DNA from: Pyronema omphalodes
Lineage: Eukaryota; Ascomycota; Pezizomycetes; Pezizales; Pyronemataceae
Direction: 5' to 3'
Length of the DNA: 64,000 bases
Assembly: GCA_024516155.1 (NCBI GenBank)
Contig: JAJJXM010000041.1
Span: forward strand, 256,001-320,000
The notes below the pieces were generated by a model. That model did not search any database. It saw only the letters and a list, made by a program, of their open reading frames with translations, and was not told the origin of the DNA. Positions within the stretch are counted from its first letter, which is position 1; each line of letters begins with the position of its first letter. Shown here in pieces: positions 1 to 13,400 of the stretch. The position numbers and the translations under genes are program-made.

Positions 1-441
1 CATTGTGGTTTGTAGCAAAATATTGAAGGGGGCTCTTCAGAGCTTATAGCATCCGGGCTGTCGCGGGACGATAGTATAGCGGGTACTGTCGTCACTATAT
101 ATGTCGTAGGATAACCTAGGTATGAGCTTTGGCGTGGTTTGTTGCTAATTGAAATAAGAATGTCCGATGTCGGAAAATCCGGGGATGCCGATTTGAGTTG
201 GTTGGCTGTTGGTTGGTTTGATGGACTCGTGGAATCTGGAATCGCACTGCGCACACGACCAGGAAAAGAAAACGTGCGCTACGCCCAGAGTTTAAGAAGA
301 CCTGTCGGCTGCAACAAAAGCCTCCGCAACTTATGTGGACCAACCTAGGGAAGCTGGGAACTTAGGGAAATCTAGTGTATTTACAAGGCCGCCTGTCTTG
401 GGGGTTGGGGTTGGTTCTCCGGCTGGGAACGGCAGACGGCC

Positions 442-463
442 GGGGGGGGGGGGGGGGGGGGGG
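442..463. repeat. poly-G run of 22
   Basis: This is an uninterrupted run of 22 G. It is one of four very long G or C homopolymers in the window (others near 18,988, 26,469 and 62,250). Confidence 0.9.
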
Positions 464-894
464 CAGATGAGATGGCGGCAGCTATTCGGCTGTGAGCGAG
501 ACGTATATGGCTGGCAGGGCTGGCTGCTGCGGGTTGTCGGGGAAGGTACAAAGCGTCGATCAGACGAGATGTGGATATCTGCGTGGCAAGTGCAGTGGCA
601 AGTGAATTGGAGAGAGGGAGGGTTGGGGAGAGATATTGATGGATGGTTGTGGGTATAGTGCGCGGATGATGTTGGAGTTCCGGTGTCCACTGGCGGAGTT
701 GGGGAAATATGAAGGAATCAGAGTAGCAGTGCGGGTTCCACGATCTGATCACCACCAGCTCTTCGGGACTATGCGAGGGAGAGGTTGGGATTGTGGGGAA
801 GGGAAGGCAGTTGTGGGGGAACTGGAGAACTGGGGAACTGGGGAACTGGAGATTCTGTAGGGTCCTTGAAAAGGTCCTTGAATGGGGCCCTGGA

Positions 895-1069
895 GTAATG
901 GGTGGAGATTCTCGAGCGGTATGGAAGGTCCTGAATGGATAAAGGTCCCTAAATCGGTAGAGGTCCTTGAGTAATGCGTGGAGGTCCTTGAGCAGTATGA
1001 AAGGTCCCGAATGGATAAAGGTCCTTGAATGGGTAGAGGTCCTTGAGTAATGCGTGGAGGTCCTTAGGG
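895..1069 (+). repeat. 76-bp minisatellite
   Basis: The phrase GTAATGSGTGGAG recurs at 895, 971 and 1047, giving a 76-base period. The units carry repeated GGTCCTTGA words. Two full units and one partial unit are visible. A shorter array of about 10 bases (variants of GGGGAACT) precedes it at 818-850. Confidence 0.75.
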
Positions 1070-4000
1070 CATGCACTCGTCGTGATGAATGGTCGAGAGA
1101 GGGAGAGGCCGGTAGAAGAGAGGAAGGACGAGGAGAGGCAGGAGAACACCGGAATAAACTTACTCGATCTGATCTGCCTCTCGCTTATTAGGAGAAAAGG
1201 AATACCTAGTGAAGGCGTCTCATGAATATAGCGTCACTGGCGAGTAGGGACCGAAGATGCAGCTGCAGACTTGCACTTTCTCGCGGCCTCGAGATGTACT
1301 ATCCAAAATCCGACTGATGGCTGTGTCTCTTCTGGCTGTCTTCTTACTAGAATTCTTGCCAATTCCAACTATGTACGGATGTTAGAGTCATCTAACTATT
1401 CCTGCCTTCCAGACTCGCCTTCCTTTCCTCCCGTCCCGTTCAGTTCCTCCCTCCGCGCGCGCAAGGCCATCGTAGCCATTAGCACCCATAGTCCCTCCAC
1501 TCGTCAACCTCCGCCCTCTGCTCGGCTTGCCCAACCGTAGTCTGCACGCTTTCGCGCAACCTGCAGTTTTGCGGGGGCACAGGGGGGCTCGTTTAGGCAT
1601 TAGCGTACCTAATCTCTCACCCGCTAGCACCAACTTAAATCGCATCAAAAAGAGACGAATGAGTTTCCCGGGAGCGTCAGACCCGTAGTGTGGTCATTGA
1701 CCTGTCGATAGACCCTCGTAGAGACTCTAGAGACTCTAGAGTAACACACCACAGTAACACGCAGTCCAAGCATGTTGGTTTCCCGCCTCAACACACAGGA
1801 AAAACGTCGGAGCGGGGGAGAGGCATAGTGGAGCAGATCCGGATCAAGATTATACATATGCTCCTATTAACTTTCCGTAGCGTCCCTCAGCTCAGTCATC
1901 CGTAGCGGCCAATTCCAATCCTTAATCCAGCACTGCAAATATCTCCATTTATGCGGCCTCATACAGACACAGATGTATGTAGGTTTGCCTCGCGTGTTGC
2001 CTCTGTGGAAATTTCTCTAACGGTTTTTGCAAGGGATGGTCACAGGACCCAAAACCGGCCAGGGAGCTCTAAGAGCCCTGGGAGCCCATCAAATTGATTC
2101 TTCATTTATTCCGATTTATCACTTTTGCTGCAGACCGTGTCCTGGTGGGTACATATTCTTTTCGTTCGGTGCATCCTCGGTGGTACTCTAAAAGCAACTG
2201 GTCCAATCCGGGTCCCTACATATCTACTCCGTATGTAAAAGAAAATCCATGTGTCAAAGCCTAAAAGCCTAAAAGTCCAAAGGTGGGGAATCGAAAAGAA
2301 AAAAAAAATACCCACAAGCCCGCAAGCAAGCAAGTCCAAAGTCCAAGTCTGGGGTAGAAAAGCTGGGGTTTCGCATTTCGATTTTCTTCCGGGGCTCTAT
2401 GCACCGGACCAAGCCCACCCGACGCCTGTTCCTGGTAACACCATCATTTTATCCGAGGTGCTGGCGAGGAGGCGCGAAGCTCACAAGCAAGCAACAGATG
2501 GGAGAATTTGGCAGGTCCGGCTGAGTAATGATAGTGAGATGCATAACGATGGCCTCCTTAAACACTTTGTGATGAACTTGGAATCGATCCTTGGAACTTG
2601 GTTTGCGGAGAAAATTGACATGACTAACATAGAAGGCAGCAGCCTAAATACGTCATACATACATACATACAGTACATAGCAAACGGCTAGAGAGGAAAAG
2701 TGTTCAATTACTCTATGTACTCGTCAGTATATTCTACTTTGTCATAATAACCTCTCAGTGGGAATTCGGTACATACATATGCAAAGTCACGCTGCTTCTA
2801 CGGTTAACCTTCTTGTGCCGTAGCTAAAGAAATTACAAAAATTTCTGTACTCCGTTACACCGCCAACCCTTCAGCTGGGATAACGCAGGAGCAGCTCCTC
2901 TTGCTCATCGACAAAGCCATACTGTGCTGGATCACCGTACGCCGAGGTTTTTCGCTTGAGTTCGGAATCAATTGGGTCATGATGAGAGTAGCGTAGGTCG
3001 GTTCAGCCCGTGAAACATCACTACCGGTAACACTCTACTTCAAAGTAATCCGGAGAAGGCCGCCGTTGTCGCGCGTGCCCCAGCTTAACTTCCACTCCCA
3101 CACCGCGGAACATGCGACGGGCATCTTCGTAACCGAAAACTAGAAAAAGGCAACAATTGACCCGACGAATTGGGATCTTCGAACCAGAGCTTCACCGAGC
3201 GGTGGCTGTCAACCGACATCCATCATTCATCTTCGAATGAAAGCTGTGTCCCTAGCTGCTAGGGCAAGTCATCCATCCATCATCGGCTGAATGCATTTTC
3301 CGAAGTCCGCTTCACGGGAAAGGCATCTAGTCCAGCTTAGGTATCGTTTGATCTTCCCGGTGGGGTCAAGACTCAAGTTCAAATTCTGGGAGAAGGACCT
3401 GTGCAGATTCTAGGCACCAAGCATTCAAACGGGACTTGAATGAACGCATAGATATCCAGCTATAACGACCCATCCAACAACTATACAGTTCTTCTTCGAA
3501 CAACACATTCCCATATCATAAACCATAAATCTGACTGAAAAAAGCTTCAATACGGATTTTCCGCTCCGCCCCACCTTCTGAGAACTGGGGGCTCTGGTGG
3601 GGTTAGCATCATCTCCACCATGATCGGAGCCGATTCCCCGCTGGAGGCCTGACAAGGACTGACAAGGACTATCCGCAAGGTCTGACAAGAGCGTTGCACC
3701 ATGCTCTAGCGAGTCGCGACGCCTGGGGAAAGGCTAGAGAACCACTAGCAAGGTCTGAGTTTGGCCATCGGCTCTTCGCCCTTCAACGCCCGAGGAAGTG
3801 GACACGATGATTCCGCTAGCGGGCATCGTTCATGGAAATTCCTTGCCTGGTTGGGGAACGTAAGCACCAAGCGGGCACCAGGCAGCGAGAACTGAAGGGT
3901 GCTGAAAGGGACTGGAGGAGGCCACTGTCGTGTGCGCCGTAGATCCGACCGGAAGAAATCATGGCTTCAAAACACTTTTCACCGCGTAACTGGAAAAAGT

Positions 4001-6043
4001 CGCGAAAAATTCCGCGTCTGAAGATCGTCGCGTTTTAACAACCGAAAGTTACATTTTTCGACGGAACTGATGAAAAACAATTAACCTAGCCTCAATCGTT
4101 TCGTACAACCGTTTCCGGATTCCCTTCCGTGACCTTGGAAAATCGTAAAGCCGAAAGACAACGCGTGTTCGGTGCGTTCCCCGTTTCCAGAAACGAGAAT
4201 CCGACGTTCTCCCCGCACATTCATGAAGCTGTCTATCCGCGAAACGTTTTTCGGCTTCTCCCCGGATAGGACTTACCTTAGGCGGCACCGAAGCGATACA
4301 ATAAACCAGGAAGGCAGGAGACTGAGAGTTCTTCCAGAGTTTCTCCGAAGCGTTCCCCGAAGATCTGCGAGTCTGGACCGATCATAGTATGCATAGTGCC
4401 TACTGTCTCGTCTTCCCCGGGGAGAATCTCGGGGCAGAAACTCAGGCTGCCAAAAGTCGGGTCGCAACCGGAGGGTCGCATCGGTGTTGAGGCCGATCTG
4501 AAGCTACCGGAGTCAACCCGGAAAATCGGAAAATCGGACCTTAGACACGTGCATAACACCGGCGTCGATACGATGTGAATATCTATGCGTAGAGTATCTG
4601 ATTTATTAAGGTTACTCCCACATGTCGGTACTGGGAATCTTTTGTGCACCCCGTATTTCGTGCACCTTCCTTCGGTAGTTTTGCCGGGAGTAGTGAGTAG
4701 CAGGTGACAACAATCCAGGGGAAACAATACCGAGTCTGCGCGTCAAAAGTTGGCGGAATGACACTTGTCGATCTATGTTGATAGTTCCGCCGCATACATT
4801 CAATTTTCCTGATATAACTGACATGCTCGAGACGAATCAAAGTGGCCAAACTGCCAAGCGAGAGATGTGGGATAGGAATAATATGCGTACCGTGCTCAAA
4901 TACCGGATTTGTGGTTTGAGAGCTCCCGGAATCATTCTGTATTCCGCTGTACATTCTTGCCTTGTACAAGGGTTCTAATGGCCAGTAATTATCAAGCATA
5001 AACATAACGGCACGGTCCGCTCGGCCTTGATATTCTGTGAATGATGAGATCTTGCATTGTAAACGACGTACGGGTGCAGCAAGCCGCTTTCTGATGCGGA
5101 AATCACTCGTTTGAATTGCCACACTTTCTGATGCACAAGCGGGATGAAGACGTGGTATAAATCGGTTGAAGACAACCATTGTAGCCTTGGTCAATCAATA
5201 CAGAATATGATTAGTTTTGTCAGTTCTTCAAGGGTTGTTCCAGTTGACTTACTTAAGCACGGTTCACGGACTGCTCATTTCAAGCCATGTGAGTGATACG
5301 ACATGACGAGATGTAACGCCGGAATATGAACATGCGTTATATTTTCCACGAATGGATCAATCAAACAAGATATAAAACAAGGAGTATGACGCCATAAGAC
5401 TACTGTTGTAACGATGAAAGGTAGGTCAATACTGGTCAAAGAAGGTGGAGATGGATGTCCATTTTTGGAGTAAATGCACAGTCAGAAGTAGTAGCGGCAA
5501 CTGCGGTAAACTCCCCAGCATGCATAAATCTTCCATTTCCACCAGCACTCATTAGAAAACTCCGATAGCGGCTAAAATTGCCACACGTATCACATGCGTA
5601 TACGCTCAGAGTGATTTATCATGACTTCAGAAGTTGATACGCCAAGCCAATTATGCATGCCATCGAGTCGCGTGGCTATAGTCGCTCGGCGAATTCCAGT
5701 TTAGCAGGCCCCGTCAACGCACTGACAGCTCCCTTTTACCTGCTTTACTTGCGCAAACGGATTCGCGACTTGGAATTACACATTCAACCATCACATCGAA
5801 TTACCACGAACCACAGACTCAAAGCGCGTCAAGAACTCCCCCGAATACACATACATATATCGATACATACTCGGCATTCATTTACTCCAAAGAACTTCTT
5901 CGCGTCTAAGATCACCGTTACGCCCGCGGGGAAGCTCAAACGAAACGTCATACCTACCACCACCACTACCGCTACTACCACCATCACCATCACTCGTCGC
6001 TACGCCTCCATAACCCCCGACCACGCTCCGAAAGATACCCACC

Positions 6044-6601
6044 ATGTCAACCGCCTCTAAACGCCCCGCACCCTCCTCTCCAAGTCTCTCTGCGGCTGGG
6101 AAACGCGCCAAGCAGCTCCCCTCAGATTTCTTTGCGGGCGGCGGGGGTTCAGCAGAGGATGATTTAGATGCCGAATGGGCGGCCTTTGAAGCTGATGTAG
6201 TAGCTGAGACTCTTGTACCTACCAGTTCCGTATCTGCGTCGATCTCTGGAGCTCCTATCCCTTCGACCACGGTAGCAGCAACTATTAGTGCCCCGCCGAT
6301 GGCTGTAAATGCGCAACCGAATATCTTACAAACGGATGAGCTTCCGGAGGATGTTGTGGATGAAAAAGAGGAAGCGCAAGAGAGGCTGTTGGAGGAGTTT
6401 GAGGAGATGGGTGTGTTGGAAGAAAGGGTACAGAGGTTAAAAGAACGGAGGGAGGCATTGAGAGTTAACATGAGGGCAAATAGGGAGGAGACGAGGTTGG
6501 AGGTAGGGAGAGATAGGCCGGGTACTGCAATGCAACCAGAGGAAGAGAGTGATGATGAGGATGACGAGGACGACGAGGTGGATGATTTTTTTAAGCGGTA
6601 G
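6044..6601 (+). CDS. ZNF830/CCDC16-like protein lacking its zinc finger
   Basis: A 185-residue acidic protein with a good start context (CCACC before ATG). Residues 1-30 hold a basic KRxxP...KRAK patch followed by LPSDFF. An acidic block then contains DAEWAAFEADV. Residues of about 105-155 form a Glu/Arg-rich coiled coil (EEAQERLLEEFEEMGVLEE), and the C terminus is a poly-acidic tail ending DDFFKR. This order of motifs matches the C-terminal two thirds of fungal ZNF830/CCDC16 proteins, which are nuclear and linked to splicing and genome stability in animals. The N-terminal C2H2 finger normal for the family is absent: no C-x2-C...H pair is visible in the 400 bases upstream, which read as an untranslated leader rich in CACC/ACC. 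Either the finger was lost or an upstream exon escapes me. The family call is inference from motifs. Confidence 0.7.
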   Translation: MSTASKRPAPSSPSLSAAGKRAKQLPSDFFAGGGGSAEDDLDAEWAAFEADVVAETLVPTSSVSASISGAPIPSTTVAATISAPPMAVNAQPNILQTDELPEDVVDEKEEAQERLLEEFEEMGVLEERVQRLKERREALRVNMRANREETRLEVGRDRPGTAMQPEEESDDEDDEDDEVDDFFKR

Positions 6602-7040
6602 GAGGCCAAGGCAGTGGGGAGAGGAGCCTTTAGGAAGAAATGGCATGATATGGAGGGTCGGTATGAATGGAGCTTTGGATTTGTGGTTGCTGCAAAGAGT
6701 ATGGGAACGGAAAAGAAGGGGACTTATAAAATGGATTACGGGACACTATAAAGGATTGGGCAATCGGGCAATTTGGGAGTACTTTGGGATATAGATTGGA
6801 AGCGCAGTATGTAAATTTTCACTATGGAGTTTATGGAGAGTGATTAGAAGGAGCGAAGAATGAACAAAGTAATGGCAGTCGTGAGGGAATTAGGGGGGAT
6901 AGGGGAAGATTCAGGATCCATCATAGTTAAGTTATATATATACAAAGCATCATGCATCATGGGCTGCGCACCTGAAAATAAGCGCTGATAGATAAAATAA
7001 AATAAGCTCACGCCTTCAACATACTCTAACTTTGAAATTT

Positions 7041-7112
7041 GATTTGATTTGATTTTAATCATACTCTGACCGAGGCCTGAAAGGCCTATGCAGGACGCTA
7101 AGAAAAACCCAA
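7041..7112 (-). mobile_element. non-LTR retroelement 3'-end tag
   Basis: Read on the minus strand this ends in a tail of AAATC units preceded by CCTGCATAGGCC, TTTCAGGCCTCGG and GTATGATT. The same block occurs at 7,345-7,410, 26,271-26,340 and 26,692-26,762. A 3' end with a short hairpin (GGCC...GGCC) and a simple-repeat tail is typical of LINE-type elements. Confidence 0.55.
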
Positions 7113-7344
7113 AATTCCTGTCCCCGTGACCAAGGCCACATAATGAGGCCCCCTATTCTCTAACTTGGAAATCTTTTTATGCAGCATGATGGTATATATT
7201 CGAGTGATATTTTATGCTCAGAGTAAGTGTTCAGATATGAGTGCTCTTTTTATTCTTGTCTTGTTTTTATCTTTGTATTTCTGTTTCTATTTCTTTATTT
7301 CATTAGACGTATTATATGGGTGTAGTTCACGAGGATAAGATTAG

Positions 7345-7410
7345 GATTTTTCTTTTGTCCTGCTTGGCCTTTTAGGCCTCGGCCAGCGTACGATTCAGTA
7401 AGTAAATAAG
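7345..7410 (+). mobile_element. non-LTR retroelement 3'-end tag
   Basis: This plus-strand copy has TTTTTCTTTTGTCCTGC, a GGCC hairpin, CCTCGG and CGTACGATT, followed by an AGTAAATAAGTA-type tail. It has diverged from the other copies but keeps the order of words. Confidence 0.55.
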
Positions 7411-10400
7411 TATTGAGATGTGATATGATTATAACTCTGGATAATGGATGTGAATCGATTATATATGATAAAGGTTATGCTGCTCAAAGTCTGCTGCTCA
7501 AAGGCTGCTAATTAATGGTAGATACAAAATCCATATTGATAAAGGTAACCTGTACAGCTTCGTCGTAGACAATATAGGGGTATTGTCTGTGAGCACAGTC
7601 TGATATATTACATCCTTCATTTTTCGGTTCTCGGTTACAAGTTTGCCTATAGCCTGGAGTAGTCGATGTTTAGTGGGGGATCTTGGATTGGATCCTTATC
7701 TCTTCTTGTGGGGATACTTATTTGTAGCCAGCAGTGTCTGCATGCCGTTTACTATTTTGACGACAAGCTTTGAACGGCCAAGTACACTATACTCGTCAGC
7801 AATTTTTCAACACTGATAGAATTTTAGTTGTTGCATGATGTTGCGTGCTGCAACCTTAAGCGCTCCAAATCTCCAGATAATTGCAAGTGCTGAGTTATAT
7901 ATCAGTCGTTAAGTTCCATGAAACCGATTCCATGAAGCTCAACTTTAAGTAGACACCAGCCAGTAATGAATGGAACTCCTAATCTCGGATCATCGGCGAC
8001 TAGACGTTCGAGTCTCAGTACCTAAGCACTCACTCCATCACTCGGGTATTCTCCCGAATCGGCGGCTATTTGCGAGGGGAATAGATGAAGTCAAGCGCAG
8101 CTCGGCAAACTCCATTGTGGAGCAGCCCATTCTTGAGCCTAGAGCCACATGGGCGAATATATTTCCACATATGTATCAACATATATGTAGTCAGCCTCGG
8201 TGAATAGGCTAAATTTATGCGAACGCCCTAAAGGGCTGTAGAGTGCATACTCTGAGACTTCCGGTAGGAAACCCGTGGAGTCGTCAAGGAACTCAGGGAA
8301 CTCAGGATGTTTACGGTATCCAGATTCCAGGGTATCCAGAACTCACCTACCTTTGTCAGTACGTTGCATCCCAATTGATTATTCCGGTTGCAGTGGCAGT
8401 TACCCAACCGCATGTCTGGGACCGGTGCATGTGTATCCTGGCATTATCTTATCCGGCAAAAAGATTGTGTACATATCTAAGCTAGAAAGAAATAATGCGG
8501 CATACATAACGTTGCCAGATAGATAATGAATGGAAATTTGAATCCAGAAATGTGGCTTTGTAGGGAATGGTATTGCGGAGCTCAAGCACGGATGATAGCA
8601 ATTATGTACCCAACAGAGAGGTTCTCCATATGTATCCATGTAGCGTATCCAGGTTTATGCATTTCCAATCAGTTCATCCTTGGTCCAAGTGAGATTCCGC
8701 CGGATTAGAATACTCAGTAGCCGGGCAAGTGGTCTCTCCTGCGATGGCATGCCGTTCCTGAGTATTCAGACTCCGGCCCCCAGACTTTCCATCCAGACAC
8801 TTGAAATCTAGTGGCTGGATCCTAAAGGACTAGTTTGTCTTTGAAGCTGCGAGCGCTGCAAAATATATACCCGACCATCAGCCAGCGGGGATGTTTTGTG
8901 AGACTTCTTGAAGCCTAAAGTGGTCTAGGTCACGTCTTTGCCGCAGTGCGGCATGGCGCAGGCAAGACACAATCCAAGTTGTTGCCGCCGGAGGGGTCGG
9001 CGGACATAATAGGGCTGAGCCCGCCTCTAGCGTTTTTCTTGCCCTTTCTTGTCTCTCCAAAAAGGAATAAGTAGCAGCTTCCTTTTGTATCAATAGGCTG
9101 GTGCGCCATCTCTAAAACCTTGGATTGAAGAAAAAAAAATTAGATAAGCGTTTTGCTTTTCAACGGTGTCAGGCCTTGCACTGCGTTGACGTCGTCAGAA
9201 CCTAATGAAGAATCCGGGCATCTCCCCGAAGACGTGATGAGACCCTCCAAAGCTTTTTAGGGCTGGTGAAAAAAGCCATGGAATGGAGTTATCCGCGGCG
9301 GAAGAAATAGAAATTCCGGGCGCTTTGCGTACGTAACAAGAATTAGCGCTCGCCGCCGCTACGCGAAACGAAACATGCTAAAGAATTAATTTACAGGCTT
9401 CCGCAAGGAAGCTCCTGAAGTGAAGTGCTAGGTTATGTAACAGTAATGGTTTTTCGGTGTGGTAATAGATTGTGCCTATATATTCGTCATATTAAGGGAC
9501 ATTACGTAGCATAGGGAGTACCGAAAGGTTCAAAAGAAGTATGTAGGGTACTTGCGTACAAGTATCACACGGAAATTGATTGTATAATCTCGTGTAGCTT
9601 GTGAAGAAAAACTTCAAACTTCGGCGTGACAAATTTTCTTTGGCACCATTACCCCAGACCGCACCAGGCGTAGATCCCCGGGCTACTAGCCGTAGAGGCA
9701 ACGGCCTTCTCGAAAGTGCAGCGCGTGGCCGGTGTCATCTGCGGCACCAGCATTTCGTTTCGTTTTGCACGCCGCACAAGTCTGTGCACCCCGGGACAGC
9801 TGCGGAGACGGGCATCGGCTATCCCGCGTGCAGAGACATCACCTCTTTTTGGTCTTGCCACTCTCTAACCTTTGTCGTATCATGTACTTACTCAGATCCT
9901 GCAGAAGCTGAACGATGTTAAAAGAAGAATCCTCTTTTCACCGCAGCCTCCCTTCAAGATCCAGAATTCGTTTCGCCGCTAATAACTGACTAGTAAAACG
10001 TACCCCGCACCTAGGGGGCACCGTTGTGATAACGCTTGGGGGCTGTGGCTTCACCCATGCTCTCGTGGCCGAAAGTCAGCCTGCCTCGAAAACAAAAAAC
10101 GCCATTTTTTTTTACAGAACTTCGCTTCAAAGCTTGGCTCGCGGGTGTCTGACGGTGTCCAAAAGGTGTCTAGATTCGTCATTGATCCTCACTCGTGGCG
10201 ATTCTTGGCAGATGCGGCTGTGTTGTCCAATGGGGAATTCTTCCGAAATACTGGGTGTATGTGCTAAGTTGAAGGTGCAAGGTCAAGCACTTGCCACTTC
10301 TGGTGGCGGGTCGGGGAAGTGAATCGTGGAACTAGCCGAGATGGGGGAAACGAAAAGGATCGTCTACCCCATCCCAATCGCTCCGGTTAGCTCCGAATTG

Positions 10401-13400
10401 GCGATAATGGAAGTCCGCGCAAGGAAGGAAACTTTGTTTCATTGGGTATTATTGGGTTCGCCTTTACCTTGCAAGCTTGTGTCAGCAGCTATGATGCGGC
10501 TGATGCAACTGATAAAAATTTATTGATTGTACTCAGTCAGGTGGTGCTCGACGGTGAAACGGGGAAGACGCCATTGATGAAAAGACGTCAGATGGTTATC
10601 CAATCAAGCGGCAACATGACCGGAAGTATTCCGTTTGCAGGTATCGCCGGGAGTGTTTGTGTTTCCGCGTAGGAACTGGCAGATCTTTTTGTGATATCGG
10701 TTTCCTGCCATGTCCTGGTAGAAGGCTACTACCAGTACTTTTCGATATCGAGTGGGGCTATCAATATTCAAATTGCGAGATGACAGTGCCAAGACGATGT
10801 GCTTCGTTTCGCGTGAACGCCGATGGACGTCGTCATTCTCCTTAGGGCCGCAGTTTTTCAGCATCCAGAGGCCGAAGATATTCAGTTTCAACAAAAAACT
10901 CATACAGCATTCTGTGAGGGCCAAATCCTTTGCATTTATCTCCATTAAAGCGGTCGCAGATGTTATGAATCGCCATTGTACGAGCTTGTCCGAGGAAGTA
11001 AAGCGGTACTCCTAGCTTCAGGAATGCATCAGTGTGTAGACGTGGCCAAGAATTTAATATGAATGTAACTGGGAAGATTTATAGACTACCCAAAGCTCCG
11101 GGTATGACTGTAGTTCAGTTCTGCTTTCTGCAGCATGAGAAATTTTGTTATTGATGTTTTGCTGCCTAAAAGATGAACCTAAAGTGTACGTTAATCAGCA
11201 TGTGACCTGTGGAAGACCGATGACATTGATCCAGTTTCTAACTGGATGATTGTACTCAAGATTTCATGGAGAATAATAGTGCCGAATTGCCAATTCTCAG
11301 ACAGCAAAACCTGCAAGTGAGATGTACAATGTCAAGGAGAATCTAGAGGACATGAGATGGAAGACGTGTGTTGGTCCTCCAGGTCTTGGCAGTTCTATCC
11401 CCCGTCTTCCAGATGATGGAGCTTCACGGCAAACCGTAAACCACCGACTAACGGATATTCGTCGTTCCATCTCCACTTTAAACCATAGCCGCCGAATTTA
11501 TGTTGATTTCTACTTCCACCAGATTCAATTTATCCTCTTCCAAGATACATTTTTAAAGACTTTGCTAAGGACCAGAGATTCGGTTTTGACATTCGGTGCC
11601 GACAGATGCAAGTGCGGTATTCAAGGAACCACACGATGCATTTGATACCTTTTGCATATACGAGTCGATCTGGCTGGACGAAACGTCATACGTGCCCAGT
11701 AGGGTGGGGCAACTGTTGACCCAGCAACGGAGCATGCTTTGCTTGACGGTCAACAACTCATCAGGTGCTCATGGACAAGGGAAAAAGATACTGATAACGG
11801 GCTTCGGATCTCCGTTGGTTGGTGCTTCTGGAAATTGAAGTTGAAAAGATATATGATGTTTACAGAAAACTGCACAAACAGCAACCACTCAGCTAGCCAT
11901 CAGGCCCTGGTCTGTCAAACTTCTTCGAGATAAACGAGGTACGCTCCCTAGGGCCCTCCCATAAGGGAGCTTGTTGGGGTTGCATTTCCATCCTTGTCCC
12001 TGTAAGTCAGTTTACGACTGACTTATCATCGAGCCTCTAGCATTTCAGCTTTGAGATGCTGTTGCTATTCTTGTTGAAGGGTTGATTGGATCAACCAGTG
12101 GCATAGCGGATTCAAAGGTGCTCATTCGTGCGCCTACTTCTCCATTCACTCCCTGTTTCCTTTGTATCGCTTGACTGACTCCCTAGATATACATACATGT
12201 GCCTGATTGTTCAACACACTGGAAGCTCGACAGCCGCCTGATCCCGCCAAAACAAAATGCGGCCGCTGACTGGCCCCTCGTCTCCTGCAATGCACAACAC
12301 CGACACAGTCAACGCCGCCAACGGAATCTGGTTACCCCCAACGTGTATTCCCCGCGCAATAACACGACAGCCACCAGTTATGTACATACATACATACATA
12401 TTTTAGACCCCAGTCGAATCCTGCCAGGTTCATCACTATGCCAACCATACCAAGAGGCTCCTTGATTGTCACCTGAAGCGGCAGGAACTGTGATTGCCGA
12501 AGAAGATACTATGGCAACTCCAAGGACTTTTTGTGGGTCACGTATGTTAAAGTACTGATACAGGAATACTCGAAGTTGGTTTTTGACTTAACAACTCCGG
12601 AATCCTGTGATTCTGAGGAACAGACGCACAGCAAGCACGAATTTCTAACGCTTCGCAACCCTCCCCTTCGCGATGCACCCATATCAGCAATCCCTGCAGG
12701 CACGCAAGGCGAGGCGTCGTATCCTAAGCCAAAGGGATATTAGCCATAGTGATGGTGAAGGATCCTCGCTATAATGGCGTCTTGGCTACAGGGATTTGTA
12801 AAAGACGCTTGGCACCGGTATCGTCTGCGCAGATGTGAGGTGCTTGATTGAGACGCAAAGAATCACAAAATGTCAATGGCACTTGCTCTTTCGATATGGA
12901 ATTTGGCAAAATATGCGAGAGAGCCTGTGGCTATAAGAACATTAACGGATTGTTGCTATGGCCGGACGAAGACCCCCACTCATTGCTCGGAATTCTTATC
13001 CCGGGATACAAAGGACTATACATAGACACTTCGACACTCTTGGTCCTGAGATACATTCGGTCATGAAAACGCTTCGACACGGCTTCGTTTGATCAGAATT
13101 GACGTCGGTTCATTTATGGTTCTTCTTTATTTAGCATCGGTGAAGGAGATGCTCGGCTATTGCGGACTGGAGATTGAAGTTATCACTCAGGATTCAGGGT
13201 TCGGGACGCGATTATGGCTTCAGCTACGACCTCGATATCGGCGAGAATAGGGTCCTCGCTAATTTTTGTGATGCCACAATAGCAAGCGATATCTTGTGGA
13301 CACAGGGCAGCAGTCGGAAATTAACGAAGCATGTCATCGTTGTAGATCAGGAATACTGATGGAAGCCCGACATGGCAGATGGCAGGCCTATTGTGCAAAT

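Larger units (their letters stand above)
1..5640. other. gene-free left flank
   Basis: I find no convincing gene here. Open frames are short, overlap on both strands and have no recognisable domain or codon pattern. The stretch holds a G run, a short minisatellite and AT-rich filler with small direct repeats, for example near 2,250-2,340 and the CATA microsatellite near 2,655. It may be eroded transposon sequence. Confidence 0.5.

Noticed and set aside
381..1076. 231-codon minus-strand frame
   Set aside because: It runs through the minisatellite and the G run, giving repetitive Thr/Ser/Phe and poly-Pro.
2251..2679. 142-codon frame
   Set aside because: Low-complexity Lys/Ser start from AAG/CAAG repeats, no domain, no better start context.
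5878..6609. 243-codon minus-strand frame
   Set aside because: It is antisense to the ZNF830-like gene; its serine runs mirror the acidic tail.
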